In this document: positions 11,916-23,534 of the stretch, piece by piece
How positions within the stretch are numbered: position 1 is the stretch's first letter
Layout: each line of letters opens with the position of its first letter
NCBI GenBank assembly: GCA_023374025.1
Contig: SIJG01000018.1
Location: forward strand, 589,947-653,946
DNA: 64,000 bases
Reading direction: 5' to 3'
Source: Heterodera schachtii
Lineage: Eukaryota > Nematoda > Chromadorea > Rhabditida > Heteroderidae
Position numbers and translations under genes: made by a program
Notes under the pieces: generated by a model
Told to the model about the DNA's origin: nothing
What the model saw: the letters and a program-made list of their open reading frames with translations, nothing else
Databases searched by the model: none

Positions 11916-14224
11916 ATGGAATACGAAAGTGAGGAACAACACCCGTTTAAGAAAGCGATGTGTGGGAAAGGAATCCGCGAATGGGCCTTTTGGTTTATCG
12001 TCACCTTTTTGGCATGTCTCACTATTAAAGATGTGGTGAATTTGGTAAAAGATTATGGCAAAATAAAGCATTGTTTTCAAGAAAATTTTAGATCAGAGAA
12101 TACGGAGAAAACCCAAAAAAATCGGATATGAATGGTGAGGACAAAAGTTGTAATTGTAAGCCAATTCGGAAAATTCAATTTCACGAATAATTGGCTAGAG
12201 AAATTATGGAATTAGTGAAAAAAAGAAACATTTTTAGTGCGTTTCAACGACACAATGAAAGTGCCAAATATGACATTTTGCATGAGTCGTGCGCAGGCGT
12301 GGAGCCATTTCAAAGTGAATGCGTCAGAAGGCGAAAAAAAGTGGGACAAGAAAGTGAAAGTAAGCAAAAGAATGGAGTAAAATGTATAAATGCCAATCCT
12401 GGCAAGGAACAACTCGGAAAAATGATCGGACGCGAAGGGTTTTTGGCATTGCCATGGGAATTGGAAATGACGATGGAGACGTACAATTTGGTGATGGTAA
12501 AAATGACCATGCAAATTAACAACAAATGTCAAAGATAGCCATTCTGACGAGCATGGAAAGAGAGACAACAGCGAATGGCACTGCCAATTCAATTCACAAA
12601 TTTCGAACAGAACAAAGGCTGGATGAAATCAGAAAACTGTCAAAGGTACCGCAAAGAGCACAGTCTGAAATTAAAGAATTCTGATTCTCATTGTCAGTTT
12701 TGGTTTGCTGAAATTGGGCAGAGAAACGTTACATTCGATGACTTCATGCAGAAAGTCGGAAAAGAGACATTGGTTACTCTTTCAACAATTACAGCTTTAT
12801 TTTCTGAGTTTATAGCGAAATTCCATGCAACGCTTCCAGAGGACGAGTTACGACGAAGAAGAAGTGATCAAAACCCAAACAATGATCACTTGGCTTTCGC
12901 AAATGCAACTTTGGTCAGTATCAAAGCAAAAAGGAAAACAAACAAACAAAAACAACAGATTATTAACAATTAATGATACTGCCTTCCAAACTTCAGTTTC
13001 CAGCCTGTTTTTGACCTGAATAATTCCAAACCGATAACTGACCAAGGTCAATTCTTCGTCATGGTTTTGAAACATAATGCTGACAAACTGAATGGACAAC
13101 AAGTGGATTGCATGAGTGGTAAGTGTAAGAGGATGTAATGGAAATAAACAAATGGTCTTTGAGTGGATTTCCACGGAAGGCCAAGTTCAACGACACGGTT
13201 TATGGGAAGTAAGGGAATAACCAAAGACGGATTTACGGATGAGGTTGTTACTGTCGATGGGAATTCAAAAAGTAAATGTAAACTCAAAAAAGCTATGCAT
13301 TGGCATGATGCACGAAATAACTGTCGAAGTGAAGGCCCTTTACAAAATGTTGCCGAACGATGAGGAAGGAACTGCGTGCCGTGAATTAACTGCGAGTGTG
13401 GACAATCAGTGGGAGGGCCGGAACATCTTCAAAGTTTCTGCAAAATCTCAGATACGACTGTCACCTTCGATGTCGAATGGAATTTATTCGTAATTTATGT
13501 CACTGTACGGGTCCAACACTGAGTTATCTGATCAAAGACGAAGACGAATTGGCCAAGTGGCCGCTTTGTGATTATTCAAAATGCGAAACTGAGTAAACTA
13601 AGAAAGCATTTGCTTAACTAACGCATTCCTTCCGCAGAATCTCCGGACGCAATTACAGCGACGAAGAATGCAGCAAAAACTGTTTCAGAGATTGTGAACA
13701 GATACGCTTCAGCGTAACACATGAAAAGAAGGGCAAAAGCTTACGACCAGGGAACTTTCTTAACACTCACTCATTACGGTGTTTTTTTTGACTAAACAAT
13801 TTCAGAACTGACAACCGTTGTCCTAAACTGGGGCTCTTTTGAATATCTGACATTGGAACAGGATTGGGTTTGGTCCGTGACCACATTCATTTCGGCAATT
13901 GGGGGAAGCATTGGAATGTGGCTCGGACTGTCCATTTTGAGTTTGATCCAGGCAATTTCGGATTGTCATTGCTAAACACAAGATGAAGCCGTTCAGGGGA
14001 GCACTTATATGTACGGCTACGTAACGGACAATGTCATGAAAAAGAAACGGCATTTGTCAATCCAACAAAACACACGCAAAATGAGCAGCCAAAGCGAAGA
14101 GAATGAGAACAAACTGTCGGTGAACCCTTTGGCCAGTCCGTTCAAAAAGGCAATTCGAAAGCAAAAAGCACACAAAACAATGGCACAATTTCAATCAATT
14201 CAGAACAGCGCAACAGCAGAATGA
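11916..14224 (+). CDS. DEG/ENaC (amiloride-sensitive sodium channel family) subunit
   Basis: The protein starts MEYESEEQHPFKKAMCGKGIREW and enters a first membrane helix (WAFWFIVTFLACLTI). The large extracellular domain is spread over several exons and contains REGFLALPWELEM near 12430-12475 and a Cys-rich region (LRCRMEFIRNLCHCTGP, WPLCDYSKC) near 13440-13590. The second membrane helix carries the family signature ISAIGGSIGMWLGLSILSLIQ at about 13885-13950, with the G-x-S selectivity-filter region written as GLS. Reading straight on gives an early stop at 13973. Removing a 45-nt intron with a GC donor (CAG|GCAATT, acceptor GTTCAG) joins LSLIQ to GSTYMYGYV and a basic cytoplasmic tail ending at 14224, which fits the family better. 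The ligand or stimulus cannot be told from sequence. Confidence 0.8.
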
Positions 14225-14650
14225 AATGCAGACGAACAAAACATTCGAAAGGCATTCCCCACCTGTTAATTGTGAAGGACGAACACCCCGAAGAAGAAGC
14301 CACGGAAGGAGTGAGCAAAGACATGGCCAAAACCAACCAAATTGTAAATGGAAATGAAAGCAAAAAATAAAAAAATATCTGCGATAAAATATGGAAGAAA
14401 GCCGAAATGAAACAAAAGATTAAACAAAATAGTTTATTGAAATTCCTTTATCATTGAAAGCTGACAGAAAAGCAATGCCGGAAATATCAACCCACTTATT
14501 TTTTTAAACTAATTTTAACAGATAAAAAAAGAGGTTGTCTGTTGGCATTGCTTAAGTGAAAAATCAAAAATAAATAAAAAGTGAGAGATTCAGATCAAAA
14601 TCAATTGTTAAAGTTAAAGTGACAATGCCACATGCTTTTGAATGGTCCTT
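14225..14650. other. Convergent intergenic DNA, no gene seen
   Basis: This AT-rich stretch lies between the 3' ends of the channel gene and the ESCO gene. It holds several AATAAA-like motifs on both strands that could serve polyadenylation. No coding pattern was seen. Confidence 0.5.
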
Positions 14651-16349
14651 TTAATTGTGCAATTCTTTTTCCTCTTTGAGTGCCGGTGAATAAATAATGT
14701 ATCTTCCGTTCTCTTTGTCACCAACATAATTTATGGCCATTTGTATGCCAATTTCGCTCGGATCGCTAAACGCAACGCGAGTCCGAGGCATTTCACTGGT
14801 GCCATTGAGAGAGAAAAGCCGACGGGACGAATCCAACAAAAAATTCGCAATTCCTTTGCGGCGAAGCCGCGAATGGACCCAAATGCGATCGATGCCAAGA
14901 AAAGAGCCTTTGAAACGCTGAAAAAATTCGTAGAGGCAAAGGAAAGAACCGAAAATGGACTTTTTGCTGTGGCATTAGCATCACTTCGCGCACAATATCA
15001 ACGAGGACAATGCCACAAATGAAAGGCGCCTCGGAGCCATTGGAGTCTCTGACGAAAACCAAAGCTTTGCGTTTTCTCTCTCTGTCCCAAACAGAAATTT
15101 CAGACGAATAACCAAGCTCTTCATTGACAATATTCTGAATTAAAATGGTGAAACGGATATGAACCAAAATATAAAACAGTTCTTCAAACTTAATTATTCT
15201 GGTTCATTGGGAAAAAATGAGTTATTGGGATTTCATAAATTTTCAGAAATTTAGGTTGTTTTGATGAGAAACCTGTTAATAAATCGGTGCAAAATTTTTA
15301 AATATTCCCGTCGGCGTCTATCTGCACCGCCGAATCCAAAACTCCTAATTTTTTCTATAAAAGTTCCTAAAATCGGTCTTTTGAAGAAATTGTATTTTCT
15401 CGGCGACGCCTATCGGCACTACCCGGATTTTATTCTCGAAATTAAAAAAGGGTGCCACAAGAAATGGTATAAATCAACAGAAAATTTTACTTTTTTTTTT
15501 ATTTCATAAAAAATGTTTCTTCTGAGGTTTATTTTAAAATTAAGAACAAATAATCTGATTGTAAGCTAAAAATAATCCTGAAAAGGAATTCCGTTTTTTG
15601 TTTCTAAACGAGAAGCGAATTGCCTATCCAAGCCTTATAAAAACAAAACATACGATTATAACGGACTCCATCTTTCTTCTGAGTGTTGAGGTGGAGAAGG
15701 CATCAACCAAAAAGAGACATCCGCCGATTGGAATTTCCACATGTTCAGTGAAAAGAACTCTTAATTTAACAAAAAAAAATATTGAAATGATAATATTGTT
15801 TTTTATTTTGAAAGAACATTTCAAGACGGGAATGAAAACTCACTCTTTCCAAGCAGAAAGTTGGCTGATTGAAACTTGGAAACTCCTCGTTTCTGTAAAG
15901 CGATGATGAAACAGGGCATGTTGTTCAACATCCTTCGGGTCATTCAAACTGTACACCATGCCACACTGAAAACAATTCGTTTAAACTCATATTCATGGGG
16001 CCAGGACGTTTTCGCGTGGGGTACGTTTTCGCGTGAGTGCCTATTAGGATTGAAATTGGTCGGATGGGTGCCGAACATACATTTCGACCTATTTCGAATC
16101 ACAATTCATTTAAAATTCATATTCATATATGATTGGTATAATCACTTTTATGCATTGTTCGAGACCAATTTTCTTTTGTCCTGCATCAATTATCATTTGT
16201 CGAGGCTGCGCACAATTGCCATTTCCGATGACTTTAAATCGAGGCCGTCTTCTTGGCGTTGACTTTGATCGGACTTTGTTGATTTTATTGGATGTGCCGA
16301 TGGATGAAGCCCTCGGGGTTAGGAAGAAGTCTTTAAGATAAGATTGCAT
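14651..16349 (-). CDS. ESCO: ESCO/Eco1 sister-chromatid cohesion N-acetyltransferase
   Basis: Eco1/ESCO enzymes acetylate the cohesin subunit SMC3 during S phase. The proposed start at 16349 gives an N-terminus MQSYLKDFF, a match to the PCNA-binding PIP box (QxxLxxFF). The C2H2 zinc finger follows: QMIIDAGQKKIGLEQC near 16150-16210, then across an intron CGMVYSLNDPKDVEQHALFHH near 15900-15960. The acetyltransferase domain lies at about 15140 down to 14654, with EELGYSSEISVW, then GIDRIWVHSRLRRKGIA containing the acetyl-CoA R-x-x-G-x-A loop, and the active-site block VAFSDPSEIG. The stop is at 14651-14653. Exons between finger and acetyltransferase (about 15200-15870) are less certain. The protein is short for the family, in line with worm and fungal forms. 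Confidence 0.85.
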
Positions 16350-16888
16350 TAGCAAATCACAGCTAAAAATTATATAAAGGATGCAATTTTATGATTTATC
16401 CCATTTTCCCGGTTCCTAAAGACATGGAAAACATCTTTTAAAAAATAGTTTTTTTATGAATAAAAGCGAGAGATATGGAAAATATGGAGTTGGAAAGTCA
16501 TCCTAGACGCTTCAAACCAAGCTAAACACGTTTTCATATGTTTCAGGGAAGTCCAGGAAAAAAATGGATTTCCATATGATTTCAAGCTCTTTCGATGAGT
16601 TTTATGTATTTCCAAAATGAATTTTCTTTTTTTGTGATTTTAAATTTTTGATTTATTATTGTTTTTTTAATTTGATTTATAGAGTAGTTTGGAGTTAAAG
16701 GGCGTGTTTTAATGTCCTTTTCTGGTCATGTGATTGATTGTCAATTGTCACTCACCTTTCTTTGCCTTTGTTAAAATTTTAGAAAAGAAGTCTCTTTAAA
16801 GAATTGTATTTATGTTGAATTAGTACATAAATGATTTTATATAATTTTATGATACTAAATTACATTATGTAACAGTTTAGGAATTAAA
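16350..16888. promoter_or_regulatory. Shared upstream region of divergent ESCO and SWEET genes
   Basis: About 540 bp of AT-rich DNA separates the two divergent starts and probably holds both promoters. No specific site could be assigned and no coding sequence is seen. Confidence 0.4.
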
Positions 16889-18350
16889 ATGAGTTTTATG
16901 CAATTGTACACCGTTTGGCTTACAGTATTTTCCATCTCATTTACTTTTTTGCCACTGTAAATGCATTTTTTATACTTATCTTATAATTTTTTTAAATTTA
17001 GTTTCGTGGTATCCGACTGGAAAAAGCGTGGATCAGCCGATGGGTTTTCATCTGTCAATTTTGTTTTGCCAGTTTTTATGTGGGTTTATTATTATTTTTC
17101 TTTGTAATTGTACCGTTGTGCTTCTCCTTCCCTTTTTTTGAAAATTTGTCTCAAAAAAAGTCTAGGATATGATTATGTAGGTTTTCGGGACAATTTGAAT
17201 GTGACTTTCATTTCTGAAAATTCGACAAAAAGGGAGGGACAATGGCACCACCGGCACTTTTACCTTTTTGTTTTTCCTCTTTAGGATGAGCTGTTGGTTC
17301 AAACATGGCAATCTCACCAATGACAATTTGAATATGCTTATAAATGGTATCAACCTGTGCTTATTTGCCTTTTACATTGCAGCCTTTGCCTTTTATCAGC
17401 CAAAAAGGGTAGGCGATAAAACAGATTGTGATTAGCGAGTCCGAAAACCATTGGGAAATGTTTCACAACTTTAAAAATAAAAGTAACTGGGCATAACTTA
17501 ACATTACCGTTTATACAGTTAATGGATTTCACAAAACAAGAAATAAAGGCACAAATTTATTAAAATTATTTCCTCAACAATTCTTCCTTTGGTTCTGATA
17601 GGCGCCGCCAGAGAAAATTTCAAAATTTTGACGAATATTGTAACAGATTTTGCCCAAAAAATACCTGAACTTTTTTAATTTGTGGTGGAATTTGTTATGC
17701 TTTCAAAAATAATAAAATAAAGCGATGGATTGGTTCAAACAAAGGACAAATCATTTAAAATGGATCTTTTAGAAATATTTGTATGGTCAACTGACGACTC
17801 TGATCATTGCCCTTTTTACTTTGTTCTCTTATGTGGACAATAAACCAGCCGAGGCTCAGCCCGACTCAATGGGATCAATTGCAGCAGCAGCTCAAGTAGC
17901 ATCATTAGCAGGTGGGGAGGGGTAAGGGGTAATGCCCACGGGGCATTTTCATTTTTTTTGGTTTTAGCAACAAATCCACTATTTCTTTTCAGGAAATGTC
18001 TATGATTTGGTCAGTTTCATCTTTTCCTTCGCTTGTCTCTATTCGGCATTTCATTTCAGAAAAGGGCCATTTTCGACTTGAAAACGACCGAATATATCCC
18101 CGCCTCAATTCAATTCGGCCTCTTTGCCCTTACCATCCAATGGTCCATTTTTGCGCTTCTTGTCGGCAATTCTTATATGCTGGTGTGTTTCGAAGCCCCC
18201 ATTGTCTTTCTTTTGCAAAATTTTAAGGTTGCCAATTTGGCTGGTTTGACAGTTAATCTCGCCACTTTGGCAACATTTGTTGCGTATCCACCCAAAACTT
18301 GGAAAGTGCCAATATTTGGTGTCGGTGGAGAAGAGAAAAAGCAGAAGTGA
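16889..18350 (+). CDS. swt: SWEET-family sugar transporter
   Basis: SWEETs move mono- or disaccharides down their gradient across membranes. Seven exons fit one frame: 16889-16956, 17002-17079, 17285-17408, 17773-17911, 17993-18009, 18060-18182 and 18228-18350, giving 223 residues, a normal SWEET length. The first MtN3/saliva repeat carries SDWKKRGSADGFSSVNFVLP and SCWFKHGNLTNDNLNMLING, followed by FAFYQPKRKYLYGQL. The second repeat starts at KRAIFDLKTTEYIPASIQFG and ends PPKTWKVPIFG before a short basic tail. Seven hydrophobic segments are expected and can be seen. Intron 3 contains a stretch resembling the hairpin repeat family (about 17420-17455). The sugar specificity is not predictable. 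Confidence 0.92.
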
Positions 18351-18466
18351 TCGCTCAGAAGAAAGTATTAGTATTAGTGCAATTCACGAGTATATGCCTA
18401 GAGATTGCCCAATTCAATGCCTCCGAAATAACAACAAATAGTATTATTTTTGAAATGTTAATCATA

Positions 18467-19169
18467 TTAATTGCTGCCTGTATCAATAAAAGAATAATTT
18501 TCCGTTTTGTTGATTATTTCTGCAACAATTTCGTCTTTTTTGCGTGTTCCATCGATTGTCCAAACGCCAAATTCCTCTCCGTTTTCTGGTGGTAATTCCA
18601 AATCGTCCAATTGTGAAGGTATCAAATTACTTTTGGCGAAGTGATCGCTTCTTTCGGCTGTTCTTTTCCTCAAAATTTCCTCGGGGACCAAAAGCATAAT
18701 TATCACTTTGTTTTTGTCGTTCGATTGCTTCCGATCCAAAAGAAATGATCTGCCAGGGGTTAATTTGGGTCAATTAAGCGTTTAGAGAGGTTAATTGTCA
18801 CGTGCCGGTATTTTCTCTTAAGCGCTGAGCAGGCGATGACGAATCTTTCGGCTTTTTCTCCGTTCGCCCAAATTTCAGAAACCTTTTCCAACCATGGCAT
18901 CCGATCGACATCTTAATGAAACACCTAATTAAAAATGCTAATTAGTCCATGAATCGGTTAATTTTAAACTCCCCCCCCATTCGTTTTTCTGTAAGTAAAT
19001 TCGGACCGGAGAGTGCCTCCCCTCTGCCCATTTTCGCTTTGCTTTCCTCCGTATGAAAATCATCCGCATCGACGAAAGTGTAACCGATTTTTTCGGCCAA
19101 TTCCTTTCCGATTGTGCTTTTCCCACTCCCACAAACACCGCCAATGATTAGAACAGAAGGGAGAACCAT
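18467..19169 (-). CDS. Gluconokinase (GntK type)
   Basis: Gluconokinase phosphorylates D-gluconate to 6-phosphogluconate, feeding the pentose phosphate pathway. The ATG at 19169 opens MVLPSVLIIGGVCGSGKST, which contains the P-loop, followed by GYTFVDADDFHTEESKAKM. The next exon (about 18800-18920) has DVDRMPWLEKVSEIW and FVIACSALKRKYR, both hallmark blocks. The last exon (to 18467) carries VIIMLLVPEEIL and HFAKSNLIPSQLDDLELP, matching the family's substrate-end motif. The gene is compact, about 200 residues, typical for GntK. It follows CWF19L1 on the same strand with 225 bp between them, which hints at a downstream operon position. Confidence 0.9.
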
Positions 19170-19394
19170 TTGACGAGAAACAGAATGGACTGATAAATGA
19201 GCACTAATTGTAAGTGAAATAACTAATAAATACCAACACAACCGCAAAAAAAACCGAAGCCACAATGGAAAAAGACCGACCTATGCGAACAAAAGTGAGA
19301 AGTGTTGAATGAAGATTACTGTGATTAACAAAGAGAATTTATCAATTCATGCAAAATTATTAAACGGAAGGTAATAAAGTTAAACATGGCAATT

Positions 19395-22038
19395 TCAATC
19401 CTCATCTTCAGAACTATCGCCCGCAAAAGCGAAAGGTTTAAATCCCTCTTTAAGTGCTATTGTCAGCTTCTCTTCTTCCTTTTTGCCTAGCGAACAGTTC
19501 CTCCAATCCACCTTTTCTTCGCAGTCCAAAAGGGCCTTGTTGGCAAAAACCTGAGCCATAAAAAAATATGTTTAGGTATGTCTCTCGTTTTTACCTCTCT
19601 CCCAAATTGGAGGGGAAACTGTGCCATTGAACGGCTCAACATTTTGCTGCCGTCGGGAAATTCGGCATAAAAATAGGGAGAACCTTCTCCAACAAGATCC
19701 CAAAGCTGTAAAATGGAAAAGAGTAACAGTATCTTATGGCTCGCAGTATTGTTTTGTTTTTTTCGACTTTAGGTTTGGTTAGCATGAAATTGAGTAAATT
19801 TTGGAGATTAATCCAATTGAAGACAAATGAAACAAAAACCAAGAAAAATGAAGAGATTAACACTCGGACACAAATAAACTCACATTGTCTTCATCCTTTA
19901 AAAAAGAAAATTCAATGTTCTTGAGACGTGCCAAATTGAGAAACGTACTGCGCAATGCTTTACTTTTTGTTTTTGGGATTGGAACAAATTGAAATTGGAG
20001 ATGCTAAAGGGAAAAATGAGAGAAATGACGGGCAGAAATCTTCCCATCCATGGCGGGCCATCCCACGCGGAAAACAGAAGAGGGAGGGAAAGTGCGCTAA
20101 TGGACGAGTGCCAACCCACCTCTGTTTTGTAATTGCGTTCAAAAATGCACAAAACTTCGTCATTGCGATCACAAAACAAGCTGAATTAATTGCTCTCATT
20201 AAATCATAACTCTCGACCAGACAGTGCTTTTTCACCTGTAAGCGTCGCGGAATTTGAAAATTTCTTCCCTCACTTCGACCGATGCGGCCACTAACGATTG
20301 GACGTGGCCGATGCTCATGACGAGCAAATGGCGATCATTCAAAGGCCCTTTGGGCATTGCGGCGTAAGTGTGAGAAGCCACCGAAACAACTGATTGTGAA
20401 GAGAGATGACAAATTGGGAAAACCAATGTCAGACAAAGGAGAAAGGAGATAAAAATTGGGGTGGTGAGGGGGAAACCATGCCAAAGGCAATGCCAACGAA
20501 ATGTGAAAACGACCCACAATTCCTTCTCAATTGTCTTCACTCACTTAAATGCTTCTCTGCTTCCGCGTTGGACAGACAGAACCAACACGCCTTCGGGTCG
20601 AGCCGCGGCCTCCGCTGTCCGACCGTTGGTCGTCCGCCTCCCCTCCGCCGCTTTCGCCCCTCTCCGCCGTCCGTTTGGTCTTCCTCCACCGCGTGCATAT
20701 CGTAAAAGAATTGCACCGCTGCCCCTTCCGCGGCTTTTCGTCGTTCATTTTCCTCAGCCTTTTGCCGAAGATAATCCTATAATGTTTTACTTTAGAAAAG
20801 GCATGCCAAATTAAGAGAAAAGTTGCCTGAAGGATTTCCATGTAAGGGAATTCCGAGCAGTTTTGGGGCTGAGAGACCAATTCGCCCCGGGGGAGGTTGC
20901 GCATCGGCACAATGCCAAAGGCGTAAAGCCACTTTTCCTTTTTCGCATTGTCCACCGGAGAAAGTCCGATGAATCGCGTGACGTGCTGTGCCGCTTCAAG
21001 CAGAACGCGGTGATTCCTTAACAAAAACCAACAGAATATTAAACAGAAAGAAGAAGCACCTGTAAGGCGAGCGTTCGTAATGGCCTCCATGACCTTTTTT
21101 ATCATTAAAATAATGCAAATAAATAATTTGGCGCTGAAAGTAACCGGCAAAATGGTAACGAGGTTTAAGCCCCGCCGCAAGCCGCGAGATCAATTTGGAC
21201 CCATCGGGCGGAGAAGTGGGCTGATTGGAGGAGTGTTTCCAAACCTGAAAATCACTTGGATTAGGCAAAAAACGAAGAAGGGAAGGAAGGCATAACATCG
21301 GCTGGCCAAACTGAGGTCAACAGCAAATCGACGCCGAGAAAGCCCGAATTGGCGGAGAGTGGCAAAAGTAAATCATCAACCGCTTTCTGGTCGAATTCGA
21401 ATGGTTTTGTCTCGCCCTGCTGATGTCCTCCAGGGTTTTCTTCAACGCCGGAGAAGTAAGCGACAGAAATTCCGCTCGCTGTTGTCAAAATGCCTTTTTT
21501 ACCCAAAAATGTGAGACTTTGGGAAAGCTCCGAACTTTCAGACGGAAAGTAAACGGTGGTGAACTGGCAAGAAGGACCTGCTTGGGAAGGGGTAAATGAG
21601 AAAATGCATTGACAAACAAGCGACAGGGTTTATTTCGACCAATTCAAAACCGAACAGTTAAAAGTTGAATTTTTTTTCAAAAATAGGACCCTATCGGAAG
21701 TATTACCAAATTAGCAATTGACTCATTTAGAACGGCACATTAGGCACCCTGCTAATTGTAAGTACGCACACCGAGAATGTAAGTGGGCAGCGGAAGCTGC
21801 ACATCTCCCTCCAAAACGGATTTGTTCTGCTCGTCGTTCGGTCCGAAAAATTCGCCAACACAAAAAAGTGCATCGAAAGGGCCGCACTGAAAAAACAAAT
21901 ATACAGAAATGGATTAACTTCATAATAAAGTACTTTTTGGTTAACTGCTTTAACACGCGCTGAGAGTTGTGCAAACTTTCCATTGACATCGCCCGCACAT
22001 AAAACTTTGATCGGCTTTTGATTTGCCTTCGTATTCAT
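19395..22038 (-). CDS. CWF19L1: CWF19-like protein 1 (CWF19L1), RNA-lariat-processing family
   Basis: CWF19L1 relatives associate with spliceosome and lariat-debranching machinery. The start at 22038 (MNTKANQKPIKVLCAGDVNGKF) places the metallophosphatase-like N-terminal block at once; an in-frame ATG at 22098 is an alternative. Next come DALFCVGEFFGPN and LPTYILGV near 21780-21880, GVDLLLTSVWPADV near 21310, and GLKPRYHFAG near 21160-21190. In the C-terminal CwfJ part are HVTRFIGLSPVDNAKKEKWLYAFG (about 20910-20985) and a HIT-like region with LLVMSIGHVQSL and CIFERNY. The end reads AQFPLQFGREV then an acidic tail DSSEDED with a stop at 19395-19397. Some middle exon edges are approximate. Confidence 0.88.
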
Positions 22039-22158
22039 GCTTAACAATTTTAGAATGACCAGCCAAGGAATTAAAATAAAACGCAGAATCAGTGACATTC
22101 TTTTAGTAATGAAAAATTGGGAAATTTACATTTTGATAAATTTTTATTGACGAATAAA

Positions 22159-23413
22159 TTATTCATGGTCTTCACGGATTATTCCCGGACATTCATAGTC
22201 CATCTCTTCTGAAGAAGTAAATGCGCATCCGCAATCTGAGAATGGGAGAAGCAAATTTGATTTCAACCCATTCACTCACACAGACAATAAAAGTGCACTT
22301 TCCGCATGTACGCATTGATTTTTGTCAAGCTAAAAAAAAATCATTTCATTAAATTTTGAGTATTTCACTTTTCTGCTTCCCACGGGTTGCCAGTTAAAGA
22401 ACAGCACCGTATTGAATAATGGGAAAATGCCGTGCCAAACGAAGCCCTAAAATATCTTCACCTCTCTTCCAAGCGCTGATTGTCCAACTCGTTAAGATTC
22501 AATGCCATCGGTGCCTCCTCCCCGTTGCCGTATGTGTATCGCTCGACTTGGCCCTCCTCTCCTTCTGAAGGCTCTCGTTTTGTCCGTTTGTTTTCATCCA
22601 CCGATTGGTTTGATTTGTCAACCACTTCCATGTCGACCAGTTGATTAGTGTTCGAATAAATAGGCCAAAACCAAAATTGGTCTGGAATTGTTTTGCCTAT
22701 TCTGAACAAATCCAATGTTTCACTGAACCCCCTTCCCAATTGCCCACCGCGTGTCCATCTCTTGGCACGTCTTTCTCAGTTTTTGGATCTCCGAGATCAG
22801 TTGCTTCATTTCCATTGCTGCCCTTTTGCGTCTTCGGAAATCGATGGCCAATTCTTCCTTTAACAATTCCATTCCTCGCCCATCATTTTCCAATTCCGTC
22901 CCACCTCATTGTCCGCCTGTCGCTTCATCCGCTCCATGTACGCTTCACACAAATCCCTCTGCTTCTCCTTTCGGTGCTCGTCCATTCCTACGCCCGACCG
23001 ATCCATCCTGAGTTGGATCAGAATGGGCTCCTTCGTCCGACTGTCCATCTGCTGTTCGTCCGCTGCGCTCCTTCCCAAACTCATGCCCTCCTTGTAGCCC
23101 ATTTTGGCCAACAATTGAAAGCCTTTTGACTCCGCTCGGATCGGATTGTTTAGTCCCTCCATCAGTCTGTCCCTCTCAAGTTCGACTTTTGACTTTGGCT
23201 TCTCCGCCCGGTGTCTTTCAGTCGCCTCTTCTCGGTTGGCATTTATTCGCAAAATTCGACGCCCCTCTCTTCCGGTGCCGACACCTTTAAGGGAATTTTT
23301 GAACAAAAATCAAATGCCAACAATTTCATGGCGGAATTGGTCACCCTACCTGGCTTAACATCTTCCACTTTTGCCAAGAAAGCACTTGACATGTAATCCT
23401 CATCATCACTCAT
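22159..23413 (-). CDS. GPATCH11: G-patch domain protein GPATCH11 (CCDC75) homologue
   Basis: The start at 23413 gives MSDDEDYMSSAFL and then EDVKPG, the conserved family opening. The G-patch follows near 23060-23160: KGFQLLAKMGYKEGMSLGRS, with the Gly positions expected of an RNA-helicase-activating G-patch. Then come KEPILIQLRMDRSGVGMDEH and a long charged helix. The C-terminus has the small Cys-containing motif (MRKVHFYCLC, CGCAF, ECPGIIREDH) and the stop at 22159-22161. Family members are linked to pre-mRNA splicing and the centromere. Spacings of 120 bp to CWF19L1 and 121 bp to CCZ1 on the same strand suggest co-transcription. Confidence 0.9.
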
Positions 23414-23534
23414 TGTCAAATTAATTAAAAAATTAATTGTAAAATCATCTAAAATTTTACCCGATATTAACAAACAAAAGTCTCAGACAAAACGGAAGCA
23501 AATCCAATTAAATTATTTGTCATTTTATGAATTA

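Noticed and set aside
13973..13975. Stop codon as the end of the DEG/ENaC gene
   Set aside because: Removing a 45-nt GC-AG intron joins LSLIQ to a fitting cytoplasmic tail, so the stop is probably intronic.
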